Origin: CBDDBU01 sp965226045
GTDB lineage: Bacteria; Pseudomonadota; Alphaproteobacteria; VGEJ01
Reading direction: 5' to 3'
NCBI GenBank assembly: GCA_965226045.1
Contig: CBDDBU010000008.1
Span: 1 to 56,753 of the forward strand
Length of the DNA: 56,753 nucleotides
The notes under the pieces are model-generated. The model was given only the letters and a program-made list of their open reading frames with translations. It ran no database searches and was not told the DNA's origin. The position numbers and the translations under genes were made by a program. Below are positions 43,616-52,906 of this stretch, one piece after another. How positions within the stretch are numbered: the stretch's first letter is position 1; the number at the start of each line of letters is the position of its first letter.

Positions 43616-43795
43616 GTGGGTCGACTCGAACCCCCGTCAGATCGTGCGGTCGTCCGCGTTCTCACCGGATTGTGTCGCCTGAATGCGGCCCGACGCTTGT
43701 TCGGATCGCGAGGATTGTATTAACTGAGCGCCTCGCCGCAGCCCGCCTTCGACGGTACGGATAGGGACTGAGGCAGGAAGCCGAGGACCATCGTC

Positions 43796-45685
43796 GTGTC
43801 AGTTTCGAGTGCAAGCGCGGTGGTCTCTCCCGAGACAGTTCGCGCCCGCGACGAGCTAGAGTCGGTAGTGGTCCGCTTCGCGGGCGATTCCGGCGATGGC
43901 ATGCAGCTCACCGGCAGCCAGTTCACGCTGACCACCGCGGTCGCGGGCAACGACCTCGTGACATTTCCGGATTTTCCGGCTGAGATCAGGGCGCCGGTCG
44001 GCACCACCTTCGGTGTCTCGGCGTTCCAGATCAACTTCGGGTCGCGCCGTATCAAGACGGCTGGCGACGCTCTCGACGCGCTGGTGGCGATGAACCCCGC
44101 CGCCCTCGTGGTCGAGGTCGGCAATCTGAAGGCGGGCGGCCTGTTGATCATCGATTCGGGGACGTTCGGACCGCGCAATTTGCGCAAGGCGGGCTATCAG
44201 GACAATCCGCTCGAAGACAGCAGCCTGGATGCGTTCCGGGTCATCGCGCTCGATATGTCCAAATCGACGCTGGCCGCGCTCGAGGCTTCGGGGCTGAACA
44301 AGAAGGAAGCGCTGCGCTGTAAGAACCTGTGGGCGCTCGGCTTCGTTTACTGGATCTATGGCCGCGATCGTCAGCCAACGGTCGAGTGGTTGAAGCGGAA
44401 GTTCGCCGACCACAAGGGCCTAGCGGAAGCCAACATCGCAGCGATGAACGCCGGGTATACGGTGGCCGAGGCTTCGGAGATCGCGGCTGATTTCCCGAGC
44501 TATTGGGTGCCGCCGGCGGAGGCGGAGCCCGGGCTCTACCGGACCGTGACCGGTGGCGAGGCGTTGTCGTGGGGACTGGTGGTCGGCAGTCGACTTGCCG
44601 GCCTCAAGCTCGTCTTCGGTTCGTATCCCATCACACCGGCGTCGCCGCTTCTTCACATACTCGCGGGCCTCAAGCAGTACGGCGTCGTGACCTTTCAGGC
44701 CGAGGACGAGATATCGGCCGCCTGCGCCGCGATCGGCGCATCCTACGCCGGCAGTCTTGGCGTCACGTCGAGTTCGGGTCCGGGGATCGCGCTCAAGATG
44801 GAGGCGATCGGTCTGGCGATTAGCGCCGAGCTGCCGCTGATCGTTGTCAACTCGCAGCGGGCCGGCCCTTCGACCGGGCTCCCGACCAAGACCGAGCAAT
44901 CGGATCTTCATCAGGCGGTATTTGGCCGCAACGCCGACAGCCCGTTGGCCGTGCTCGCCGCCCATTCATCGGCCGATTGCTTTGAGGTCGCTATCGAAGC
45001 GGTCCGCATCGCGACGACGTACATGACGCCGGTTATGCTGCTTAGCGACGGCTACATCGCCAATGCTGCAGAACCTTGGCTCATTCCCAACGTGGCGGCA
45101 TTGGCGCCGTTCCCGGTCGAATTCTGGACCGAGGTCGAGGGCTTCCACCCGTTCTTGCGTGATCCCGAGAGCTTGGCGCGACCGTGGGTCATGCCGGGGA
45201 CACCTGGCCTCGAACACCGGATCGGCGGACTTGAGAAAGCATACGACAGCGGGCACATCTCCTACGACCCCGACAATCACCACAAGATGACCGAGGTGCG
45301 CCGCGCCAAGATCGCCGGCATCGCCAGAGACATCGAGCGCCAGGCCGTCTCACGAGGCCCCGAGCGTGGTCGGCTGGTCGTGGTGGGCTGGGGGTCGACC
45401 TTTGGCCCGATCAGTCGCGCGGTCGATAACATGTTAGAGCGGGGCGTCGAGGTGTCTCACGTTCATGTTCGTCACCTGTGGCCGCTGCCGAGCAACCTTG
45501 GTCAGGTCTTGAGCAACTTCGAGCACGTGCTGGTGCCCGAGATGAATACGGGTCAACTGCTGACGCTGCTGCGGAGCGAGTATCTGGTGCCTGCCCGCGG
45601 CCTCAACAAAGTATCTGGTCAGCCGTTCAAGATCGCCGAGATAGAGGCGGCTATCACGGCGCAGATGGAGGCATGCGGGTCATAG
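43796..45685 (+). CDS. korA: 2-oxoglutarate:ferredoxin oxidoreductase, alpha subunit (gamma-alpha fusion)
   Basis: KorA with KorB oxidises 2-oxoglutarate and CoA to succinyl-CoA and CO2, reducing ferredoxin; it bypasses or reverses the 2-oxoglutarate dehydrogenase step. The 629-residue subunit joins a gamma domain (VVRFAGDSGDGMQLTGSQFT, to about residue 200) to the alpha domain (LVFGSYPITPASPLLHILAG, QAEDEISAACAAIGASYAG, TSSSGPGIALKMEAIGLA, QRAGPSTGLPTKTEQSDL) and a C-terminal VVVGWGSTFGPISRAVD region. The GTG start at 43796 gives the normal N-terminus. korB follows 1 bp after its stop. Confidence 0.93.
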   Translation: MSVSSASAVVSPETVRARDELESVVVRFAGDSGDGMQLTGSQFTLTTAVAGNDLVTFPDFPAEIRAPVGTTFGVSAFQINFGSRRIKTAGDALDALVAMNPAALVVEVGNLKAGGLLIIDSGTFGPRNLRKAGYQDNPLEDSSLDAFRVIALDMSKSTLAALEASGLNKKEALRCKNLWALGFVYWIYGRDRQPTVEWLKRKFADHKGLAEANIAAMNAGYTVAEASEIAADFPSYWVPPAEAEPGLYRTVTGGEALSWGLVVGSRLAGLKLVFGSYPITPASPLLHILAGLKQYGVVTFQAEDEISAACAAIGASYAGSLGVTSSSGPGIALKMEAIGLAISAELPLIVVNSQRAGPSTGLPTKTEQSDLHQAVFGRNADSPLAVLAAHSSADCFEVAIEAVRIATTYMTPVMLLSDGYIANAAEPWLIPNVAALAPFPVEFWTEVEGFHPFLRDPESLARPWVMPGTPGLEHRIGGLEKAYDSGHISYDPDNHHKMTEVRRAKIAGIARDIERQAVSRGPERGRLVVVGWGSTFGPISRAVDNMLERGVEVSHVHVRHLWPLPSNLGQVLSNFEHVLVPEMNTGQLLTLLRSEYLVPARGLNKVSGQPFKIAEIEAAITAQMEACGS

Positions 45686-45686
45686 G

Positions 45687-46706
45687 ATGAACGTCGTGAC
45701 ACCGGGGGAGCGCCTGAGCCCAAAGGACTTCGCGACCGACCAAGAGGTGCGGTGGTGCCCTGGATGCGGCGACTACGCGATCCTCAAGGCCATGCAAAAG
45801 ACTCTGGCCGAGATCGGCGCCAGGCCCGAGAACACGGTGTTCGTATCGGGGATCGGCTGCGCGGCGCGCTTTCCCTACTACATGGCGACATACGGGTTTC
45901 ATACCATCCACGGCCGCGCGCCTGCGGTCGCGACCGGCGTGAAGCTGGGCAACCCGGCTCTTGATGTGTGGGTGGTGACCGGCGATGGCGATGGCCTGTC
46001 GATCGGTGGCAACCACATGCTTCACATTCTGCGCCGCAATGTCGATGTGCAGATTCTGCTGTTCAACAACGAGATTTATGGCCTGACCAAGGGTCAATAC
46101 TCGCCGACGTCGCGCCTGGGCACGCGCTCGCCCTCGACGCCTGGCGGCTCGTTCGAGAATCCGGTCTCGGCGGCGGCGTTCGCCCTTGGCGCGGGCGCCC
46201 GTTTCGTCGCCCGCTCGGTCGATACCCTTCAGCATCATCTGCCGCTGATGTTCAAGCGTGCTCACGAGCACCGCGGCGCGTCGTTCGTCGAGATTTTTCA
46301 GAACTGCATTGTCTACAATGACGCTGTGTTCGATAACTTCACCCATCGCGACGTCGCGGCCGACGCGCAGGTGCATGTCGAACACGGCCAACCGTTGCTG
46401 TTCGGCAAGGACGCCGATCACGGCCTGAAGCTCAACCTGCAGACCTTGCGCCTTGAGGCGGTGAGGCTGGGCGAGAACGGCGTCGCCGAGGCCGACGTCA
46501 TGGTTCACGACGAGTCGAACCGGATCTTGGCCACAATGCTGGCGGACATGGAGCCGCCCGAGCTTCCGGTCGCCCTCGGTGTGCTGTATTGCGATCCAGC
46601 GCCGTCCTATGAGGATGGGCTCGCCGCCCAAGTCGAGATCGCGGGCGCTGGCGGCGATCTTAACGATCTCTTGCGGCAAGGCCATACATGGTCCGTCGAA
46701 CCGTGA
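45687..46706 (+). CDS. korB: 2-oxoglutarate:ferredoxin oxidoreductase, beta subunit
   Basis: The 339-residue beta subunit binds thiamine diphosphate and probably an iron-sulfur cluster. It has RWCPGCGDYAILKAMQKTL (CPGCG cluster motif), VSGIGCAARFPYYMATYG with another Cys, HTIHGRAPAVATGVKLGN, the TPP motif VTGDGDGLSIGGNHMLH through NNEIYGLTKGQYSPTS. It is tightly coupled to korA and is followed 26 bp later by a ferredoxin reductase, so the three probably form an operon. Confidence 0.94.
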   Translation: MNVVTPGERLSPKDFATDQEVRWCPGCGDYAILKAMQKTLAEIGARPENTVFVSGIGCAARFPYYMATYGFHTIHGRAPAVATGVKLGNPALDVWVVTGDGDGLSIGGNHMLHILRRNVDVQILLFNNEIYGLTKGQYSPTSRLGTRSPSTPGGSFENPVSAAAFALGAGARFVARSVDTLQHHLPLMFKRAHEHRGASFVEIFQNCIVYNDAVFDNFTHRDVAADAQVHVEHGQPLLFGKDADHGLKLNLQTLRLEAVRLGENGVAEADVMVHDESNRILATMLADMEPPELPVALGVLYCDPAPSYEDGLAAQVEIAGAGGDLNDLLRQGHTWSVEP

Positions 46707-46732
46707 AGCGTCAGCCCTCGCGCGCCTAGTCG

Positions 46733-48031
46733 ATGCCGATCAGCGTAGCGATTGTCGGCTCCGGTCCGGCCGGTTTCTACGTCGCCGACGCTCTGCTCAA
46801 GGCGGGCCGAGATACTGAAATTGACATTCTGGAACGGCTCCCCGCGCCGTTCGGGCTGATTGGATACGGCGTCGCGCCGGACCATCAGACGACCAAGAAA
46901 ATTGCTCGGACCTTCGGCCAGACGGTGGCGGGCGAGCATGTCCGCTATTTCGGCAACGTCGAGGTCGGCCGTGACATCGGCCTCGCCGAGCTGCGCGACC
47001 TTTACGATGCCGTTATCTTAGCGGTGGGCGCGCCCCGCGACCGGGCGTTGCCCATTCCTGGCATCGACAAGCGAGGGGTGATCGGGGCCGCCGCCTTCGT
47101 TGGCTGGTACAACGGGCACCCCGACTTCCAGGCTCTCGATCCCGATCTCGACGTGTCGTCGGTGGCCGTGATCGGCAACGGCAATGTCGCTATCGACGTG
47201 GCGCGCGTTCTCGTCAAAACGCCGGCCGAGATGGTCGCGTCCGACCTCCCCGCCTATGCCGCGCGGGTGATCCACGGCTCGCCGCTTCGCGATGTCCACA
47301 TGTTTGGACGGCGGGGGCCGGTGCAAGCCAACTTCACCAACGTCGAATTGCGTGAAATGGGCAACCTCGAAGCCTGCGTGCCGATCGTCGACCCGGCCCA
47401 GATTCCCCAAGCCGCACCCGACGGCATGGCCGACCGCGATCGCCGTCTCAAGGAAAAGAACTTGGCGACGCTGCGTGATTTCGTCGGTCGTGACCCGGCG
47501 AGCCGAGCCAAGCGCGTGCACTTCCAGTTCTTCGCCGCGCCGCGAGAGGTGCTGGGGAACGGGCGGGTCCGTGGTCTCAGGCTCGAACGTACCCGGCTGG
47601 AAGAGGGCCGGGCTGTCGGCAGGGGCGCGTTTTTTGACGTGTGCTGCGGACTTGTGGTCTACGCCATCGGCAATGCCGCGAGCCCTCTCGACGACGCTCC
47701 CTTTGATGTCGATCGGGCCATCATCGCCAATGTCGATGGTCGTGTTGGCGACGGCCTCTATGCGGTCGGCTGGGCGATGCGCGATCCGGTTGGGGTGATT
47801 TCGACCAATCGCCGGGACGCGGTCATGGTCGCCAAGCACATCGCCGCGGATATCAGCGCCGGGAACAAGCCGGGCCGTCCCGCGATCGAGCAGCTGCTGG
47901 CGGCGCGCGGCGTGCGCCGGATCGACTTCGCGGAGTGGAGCAAGATTGGGGCGGCCGAGATCGCCAACGCGGCGCCCGGCGCGCCGCGCCGCAAGTTCCT
48001 CAGCCTTCAAGACATGCTCGATGTTCTGTAG
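46733..48031 (+). CDS. fprA: Ferredoxin-NADP reductase, adrenodoxin-reductase type
   Basis: The 432-residue flavoprotein resembles mitochondrial adrenodoxin reductase and mycobacterial FprA. FAD motif: VAIVGSGPAGFYVADALLK; family motif RLPAPFGLIGYGVAPDHQ and KKIARTF; NADP motif VAVIGNGNVAIDVARVLVKT; VHMFGRRGPVQANFTNVELR; C-terminal GLYAVGWAMRDPVGVISTNR with the second FAD contact. It exchanges electrons between ferredoxin and NADP(H). Placed just after korAB, it likely passes electrons from the Kor ferredoxin to NADPH, or supplies reduced ferredoxin for carboxylation. No ferredoxin gene is in the window. Confidence 0.92.
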   Translation: MPISVAIVGSGPAGFYVADALLKAGRDTEIDILERLPAPFGLIGYGVAPDHQTTKKIARTFGQTVAGEHVRYFGNVEVGRDIGLAELRDLYDAVILAVGAPRDRALPIPGIDKRGVIGAAAFVGWYNGHPDFQALDPDLDVSSVAVIGNGNVAIDVARVLVKTPAEMVASDLPAYAARVIHGSPLRDVHMFGRRGPVQANFTNVELREMGNLEACVPIVDPAQIPQAAPDGMADRDRRLKEKNLATLRDFVGRDPASRAKRVHFQFFAAPREVLGNGRVRGLRLERTRLEEGRAVGRGAFFDVCCGLVVYAIGNAASPLDDAPFDVDRAIIANVDGRVGDGLYAVGWAMRDPVGVISTNRRDAVMVAKHIAADISAGNKPGRPAIEQLLAARGVRRIDFAEWSKIGAAEIANAAPGAPRRKFLSLQDMLDVL

Positions 48032-48175
48032 GGGCAGGCGCGCTTGCCGCCGATCGAAGCCCGGTGCTAGGGTCCGCCGGGACGGTGGCCAGGGCGACGC
48101 GCACTGATAAGGAATAGGGTCGGGGCAATGCTGGCACGTCGTTCTCGGCCTTTTGGCTAGCGGTGCCGGCGCGGC

Positions 48176-48703
48176 ATGGACGGCTACGATCTTGGGTTTT
48201 TCACGGTTCTTGTCGTCGGTGCTCTTCTCCCTGAGGGTGGGCAACGTCGTCACGGCGAGCGACGGCGGCCAGGCCATCGACAGGCTGAAACTGATGGACG
48301 ACAATCCCGTCAAGGCGGGCATGATGTCGGTCGGCGTCATAATGTCGAATTGGATGATGTCGCCGGTCGATGGTCTGACGCTGCTCAAGTGGCTGCGCGA
48401 GGACAAGGCCTCGCCCGACCGTTTCATGCCGTTCGTGATGGTGAGCGGCGCCGCCGATGTTGACAAGATCACCACCGCCCGCGCCGCCGGCGTGACCGAG
48501 TTCTTGGCCAAGCCATATTCGATCACCGGGTTGATCTCGCGCCTGCTGGCGGTCATCGATAATCCCCGCCAGTTCGCGTCGTGCTCGCGCCGCAGTACTT
48601 TGGGCCGGATCGGCGGCGCCAGAGATTGCCCCATTCGGGACCCGAGCGACGTGTCTTTGGCGACGACGACGTGGAGGTGGTCTATGACGAAAACGCCGCC
48701 TGA
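48176..48703 (+). pseudogene. Response-regulator (REC domain) gene, deleted and frameshifted
   Basis: The start ATG 48176 gives MDGYDLGFFTVLVV, the first beta strand of a REC domain, but the acidic pocket and first helix that should follow (DDNxxMRxLL) are missing. Homology resumes in another frame with VLFSLRVGNVVTASDGGQAI and runs through SNWMMSPVDGLTLLKWLRED, PFVMVSGAADVDKITTARAA and EFLAKPYS to about 48580. The C-terminal tail YFGPDRRRQRLPHSGPERRV, ending at TGA 48701-48703, is in a third register. The usual phosphoacceptor Asp is Asn in SNWMM. The tail overlaps the Hpt gene start. One deletion and at least one further frame change argue for a dead gene. Confidence 0.72.
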
Positions 48704-49244
48704 CGATCCCAACACACCGACGCGGGACGCAGCGCCCAAGATGCGCTACTTGCGCACGCGCAACCGCCTCAGAGAGAAGGCTGGCGGCGACACGCCGGGC
48801 CAGCCTGGCAAGATTCCCGATGAGCTGCTGCGCCTCGCGAGCGCCGAGTTAGACAAAATGGCGGAGCAATATCCCGACTTCGTCGCCGATTCGATCGCGG
48901 CCTTGTATGCGGCTCATGGCAAGGCCGCCGCCGCGTCGATCGAGGGCCGCCACGTCCACTTCGCGGAACTGAATGTGCTCGCCCACGAGATAAAGGGGCA
49001 GGGAGGCACCTTCGGCTACCCGCTCATCACCACGTTCGGTGGCCTGCTGTTCGACTTCACTTCGGGCGGCGCGGCGCGCACCGACTATCACATCGAGATA
49101 GTTAAGGCGATCATCGACGCCATCCGGGCGGTGATCAACAATCGTATCGGCGGCGATGGCGGTCAGATCGGTCGTGACCTCCAAGCGGCGCTCAAGGGAC
49201 TCATCGCCAAGCACCTGCGGGCGGCGAGCAGCGGCGACAAATGA
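48684..49244 (+). CDS. Hpt-domain (histidine phosphotransfer) protein
   Basis: A 186-residue protein starting at ATG 48684 inside the response-regulator tail in another frame. The likely phosphotransfer site is His in NVLAHEIKGQGGTFGYPLI, the HxxKG pattern of Hpt helical bundles; helices before and after are amphipathic. Residues 1-50 are polar and probably disordered. It would pass phosphate between a hybrid kinase and a response regulator in the cytoplasm; the natural partner is the upstream gene, now damaged. The frame is open upstream through the REC remnant, so an automatic caller could report a REC-Hpt fusion. Its stop overlaps the next gene by 4 bp. Confidence 0.75.
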   Translation: MTKTPPDDPNTPTRDAAPKMRYLRTRNRLREKAGGDTPGQPGKIPDELLRLASAELDKMAEQYPDFVADSIAALYAAHGKAAAASIEGRHVHFAELNVLAHEIKGQGGTFGYPLITTFGGLLFDFTSGGAARTDYHIEIVKAIIDAIRAVINNRIGGDGGQIGRDLQAALKGLIAKHLRAASSGDK

Positions 49245-49993
49245 CGATGGTCGAGACCGCGAGCGCGTCTCGCCAATTCGAGGCGGCGCTGGTCGAAGCG
49301 TTTCCGGTTCGACCCGTCGCCATTCACATCGGCGATCTACCCACCGGCCTCGTCATCATCGATGAGGTCAACGGGTTCGCGACGACCGGCGCGGGCAATC
49401 TGGCGCCACGAGCCGAGAACCCGCAGGTCGAGGAGATGGTGCGCGAGACCGATCGGCTGGCCCGCGCGTTCACCAACCGGGGCCGGCCGATCCTTGCGTT
49501 TCTCGACAGCCACGAACCCGGCAAGCCCGAACCGCCCTATCCGCCCCATTGCGAGATCGGCACGGGCGAGGAGGAACTGGTGGCACGCCTGCGCTGGCTC
49601 GCGGACGACGCCCACTCGACCCTGATCGACAAAGACTGCATCAACGGATTCATCGGCGCCATCGCCGCCGACGGTCGTAACCGGTTCGTCGATTGGGTGA
49701 TGGAGCATCAGTTGCGGGCCCTGCTGGTGGTCGGCATCTGCACCGATGTCTGCGTCATGGATTTCGTCCTGACGGCGCTCTCGGCTCGTAACCACGGGCT
49801 GATGCCGGGCCTGCGCGATATCGTCGTCCAGGCGCCCGGTTGCGCGACCTACGACCTGCCCCGCGAGGTCGCCGAACAGAGCGGTCTCGGTCCCACGGCC
49901 GCCCATCCCCAAGCCGCCACCCATCACCTCGGCCTTTACTTCATGGCCTCACGCGGCGCCCAAATCGTCGATCAGGTCTGTTTCGCCGACTAG
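49241..49993 (+). CDS. Isochorismatase-type cysteine hydrolase
   Basis: The 250-residue protein has the catalytic triad of the isochorismatase/nicotinamidase family: Asp in GLVIIDEVNGF, Lys in STLIDKDCINGF, and Cys in VGICTDVCVMDFVLTALSAR. HxxxE-type residues (FLDSHEPGKPEPPYPPHC) resemble the metal site of nicotinamidases. It may deamidate nicotinamide or another amide; the longer N-terminus and C-terminus leave this open. Start overlaps the Hpt stop (ATGA). Confidence 0.86.
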   Translation: MTMVETASASRQFEAALVEAFPVRPVAIHIGDLPTGLVIIDEVNGFATTGAGNLAPRAENPQVEEMVRETDRLARAFTNRGRPILAFLDSHEPGKPEPPYPPHCEIGTGEEELVARLRWLADDAHSTLIDKDCINGFIGAIAADGRNRFVDWVMEHQLRALLVVGICTDVCVMDFVLTALSARNHGLMPGLRDIVVQAPGCATYDLPREVAEQSGLGPTAAHPQAATHHLGLYFMASRGAQIVDQVCFAD

Positions 49994-50039
49994 CGTCCGG
50001 GACGACAGCGAAGTCCACGGGCGCGCCTCTGATCCAAGC

Positions 50040-51956
50040 TCACCGCAATTCGAGCAAGGTCGTGGCGGTCTTGCCCAACGCCTGCGCGCGCGCCCATGGC
50101 ACCGTGATCGCCTTGGCGATATCGACGGCCAGACGGAAGGCCGCGATCGCCGCGCCGCGAGCGCCGTCGCGATCGTCAGCGAGCGCGATATCGCACAGGA
50201 CCCATACCCGGTCGAGCGGGCTGGCTATGGTGTCGACCAGCGCGTCGGCGCGGCGTGTGAACTGTGCCGCCTGAGCGGTCTCGCCGACCCGCACGTACGC
50301 CGCGGCGATGCGCGCCAGGGCGTGGGTCCGCAGGCTAGCGCTGGCGATGTTGTCAGCGGCCGCGCTGGCGGCGGTGTAGTCACCGACAATGAGCCATGCC
50401 GCCGCGATCCGGCTCCAGGCGTAGCTCACGGCGTAATCGCGCCCCGGTTTGATGGCGCCCGCAGCTGCGACGGCCCTTGCCATGGTGGCCCGCGCCGTCA
50501 CTGCCCGGCCCGTAAGCGCCGGTTTCGCGCCTCGACCGACGGATCGCGACTAAGAAGTCGCTACCAGTTCGATGGACCTGCGTGGGCGGCCCCGAGGTTG
50601 CCGGCGGCGCCGTTGAAGGCCAGCAGGAAGACCTCGCGGATGTAGCGGTTGGCCGCCTCGATGTCGCTGATCCCGGCCAGTCTGAGCTCTTGCGGCAGAC
50701 GGTTCTGGAGCTGCCGAAGAGCCGCTCGACCCGCCCCCGGGCCTGTGGCGAATAGGAGGGGATGTGCTCGATGCCGAGCTGCGAGAGCGCCCGCCCGACC
50801 TGCGTCGGCCGCTCCTTGTCGACCTTACCGCCGGCCTTCGGCGTCACGAAGTAATGGCTCCCCCGGTCGGTGTAGAAGCTGCAGAACAGACCCTTCGCCT
50901 CGATCGTCTCCTGGAGCCCCCGGAAGCTCGAGTCGTGCTTTCCTCCTGCGTGCTCGTGGCATCGTCCATGCTCGCCACCAGGTCCAGCTCTCGGTCCAAC
51001 GCCGCAAGCCAGCCGAGGCGTCCTGAACACCAGCATGCCGAAGCGGCCGCCTGGGCCGCCGCCGGCGGTGCACCCCGCGGCGCTTCGCCGCTTCACCAGC
51101 CGACCGCGATGTAGCCGTAGGCGAGCGCTTGCGCTCGTGAAAGTCTTCGCGCCCCGCGCCTGCTGGAATGGCGCCCGCCGACCGAGCGCCAACTGCTCGG
51201 CCGCCGCAGTGTCGCCGATCTCGGCCTGCGTGCGGCTGATGTTGCGCAACGCGACCATGACCAGGCGAGGGTCCTCGAGCCGCCGTACAGTCTCGAGCGC
51301 GACCTGGCGCTCAAACCGGCCTTGACCTGAATCATGAGGATGCGCCCGAGCACCCAGTCGTGAAAGCGATCCCGATGGATGGCTTTCGCGCTCTCCAGGG
51401 CTTCGGCGAGGAGACATGGAACACTCGGCGCGGCGAAGCACGCGCTCGCATCGCGCGTCGGATCGGCCCGCTCCGCGCTGTCGCGCCCGCCCAGGAAGAC
51501 GCTCGTCGACGGGCTCGCCCGCAGCGCCGCCACGGCGGCTTGGGTCTGTGCCGCCTTGGTTCGGGTGATGCGGGCGTCGAGATTTCGCGCCTGGACGCTG
51601 AGCTCGATTCTATCGCGCAGGGCGCGTGATGCAAGGCCATCGACCGCCAGGCCATTGTGGCGCTGATAGGCGCCGATCGCCGCAGCGGTCTCGCCGCTCA
51701 TGATGCCATCGATGGGACCGACATACAGCCCGATCTCGGCGAGACTCCGCTAAATATCGTGCACGACGGCATCGGCCGCGCGGCCGAACGCTGGCCCTTC
51801 TTCGGTCCTTTGAGGATCGACCGCCGCGACCGCCGTGGCCGGCACAACAGCGATCGCCAGGAAGACGCACAGCGCCACGGCCGCCGCCCGGTCGAGGCTT
51901 CGCGCCCCTGTCCGCCCGGGTGAGGGCTTTGTTCGTGTCCGCGCGCCTCCGCTCAT
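50040..51956 (-). pseudogene. Secreted peptidoglycan-binding/TPR-like protein, broken
   Basis: From ATG 51956 a signal sequence (AAVALCVFLAIAVVPATAVA) leads to DAVVHDI and then TAG (51752-51750). The same frame continues directly as RSLAEIGLYVGPIDG and SGETAAAIGAYQRHNG, a PG_binding_1 domain, so the stop replaces a codon (probably Gln CAG) in the motif. Further on, the frame changes near 51325 (to ERQVALETVRRLEDPRLVMV and AEIGDTAAAEQLALGRRA) and again near 51130 (QALAYGYIAVGW). An IS remnant (50561-51073) splits it. The C-terminal part is at 50501-50040 (YAWSRIAAAWLIVGDYTAAS, ALARIAAAYVRVGETAQAA), helical TPR-like repeats. It was a periplasmic scaffold-like protein of unknown role. Confidence 0.75.
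50561..51073 (-). mobile_element. IS remnant, integrase-core fragment (ISNCY-like)
   Basis: A decayed piece of a rve-type transposase. Visible in separate frames: WLAALDRELDLVASMDDATS, SFRGLQETIEAKGLFCSFYT, DRGSHYFVTPKAGGKVDKER, QVGRALSQLGIEHIPSYSPQ, ARGRVERLFGS, LPQELRLAGISDIEAANRYI and REVFLLAFNGAAGNLGAAHA, ending at a TAG at 50563-50561. The N-terminal HTH part and both ends are missing; at least two frameshifts are needed. It sits inside the peptidoglycan-binding/TPR-like pseudogene. No terminal repeats or target duplication could be identified. Confidence 0.72.
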
Positions 51957-52049
51957 GCCCCGCCCGAGTGGTATTGGCTAGTCTTGGCAGAGTACTGGAT
52001 TTAGGCTGGGTGTGCCCTGAGACGGGGGCGCGCGTACGAAAGCCTTGAC

Positions 52050-52847
52050 GTGGCCGACAGCATCCCTCACGAGACGGCCCCCTCGGCTATGAGCATGGCG
52101 TCGAGAGCAGCGGCGACGCTTTCGATCGTGATCCCGGCCCACGACGAAGCCGAGAGCTTGCCCGGCCTTTTGGCGGAAATCGCCGCCGCGATGGCGCCCG
52201 CCCCTGAGGTGGTGGTTGTCGACGATGCCAGCGACGACGGGACGTGGCCGGCATTGATCGAGGCGGCCGCGATGCACCCGTGGCTCCATCCGGTTCGCCA
52301 CCGCACGTGCGCGGGCCAGAGCGCCGCGCTGCTGAGCGGGGTGAGGGCGGCGGGCGGCGAGTGGGTCGCGACCCTCGACGGTGACAGCCAGAACGATCCG
52401 CGCGACATCGCCGCGCTTGTGGCGGTGCGCGATGGTATGGCCGACTGGCGCCGGCCTCTTTTGATCGCCGGCGAGCGTCGCGACCGCCACGACGGCTGGT
52501 CGCGGCGTGTTTCGTCGTCGATCGCCAATCGCGTGCGCGGCCGGCTGTTGGGCGACGCCACGCCCGATACCGGGTGCGGCCTTAAATTGTTTCAACGTGC
52601 GGCGTTCCTTGAATTGCCGTGGTTCGATCATGGCCACCGTTTCATGCCCGCGCTGTTCATACGCTCGGGCGGTCGGGTGGTCTCCGTGCCGGTGAGTCAT
52701 CGCCCTCGTCGTGAAGGGCGCTCACACTATGGGGTGAACAACCGCCTGTGGGTGGGCCTGGTCGATCTCCTCGGCGTGATGTGGCTCAAGCGGCGATGGC
52801 GACACCCCGAGGTCTACGATCCGCGCCTGCATCCGGGTGACGAATAG
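52050..52847 (+). CDS. Family 2 glycosyltransferase (dolichol-P-mannose synthase/ArnC type)
   Basis: The 265-residue GT-A fold protein has LSIVIPAHDEAESLPGLLAE, VVVVDDASDDGTWPAL (first acidic site), WVATLDGDSQNDPRDIAAL (DxD-type) and DTGCGLKLFQRAAF. It has no strong membrane helices, unlike ArnC, so it is probably a peripheral enzyme that loads a sugar on undecaprenyl phosphate. The start is GTG 52050. The next two genes encode a lipid A N-domain protein and a GT39 enzyme, the set used to modify lipid A or other envelope glycans. Confidence 0.88.
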   Translation: MADSIPHETAPSAMSMASRAAATLSIVIPAHDEAESLPGLLAEIAAAMAPAPEVVVVDDASDDGTWPALIEAAAMHPWLHPVRHRTCAGQSAALLSGVRAAGGEWVATLDGDSQNDPRDIAALVAVRDGMADWRRPLLIAGERRDRHDGWSRRVSSSIANRVRGRLLGDATPDTGCGLKLFQRAAFLELPWFDHGHRFMPALFIRSGGRVVSVPVSHRPRREGRSHYGVNNRLWVGLVDLLGVMWLKRRWRHPEVYDPRLHPGDE

Positions 52848-52906
52848 CCTCGGCCGATGGAAGGCTTGGGCGATGAAGAGGCCCGGGCGACGAAAGGAAA
52901 TGAGTG

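Noticed and set aside
47018..48739. 573-codon minus-strand ORF
   Set aside because: Antisense to the ferredoxin reductase and the response-regulator remnant; no recognisable domain.
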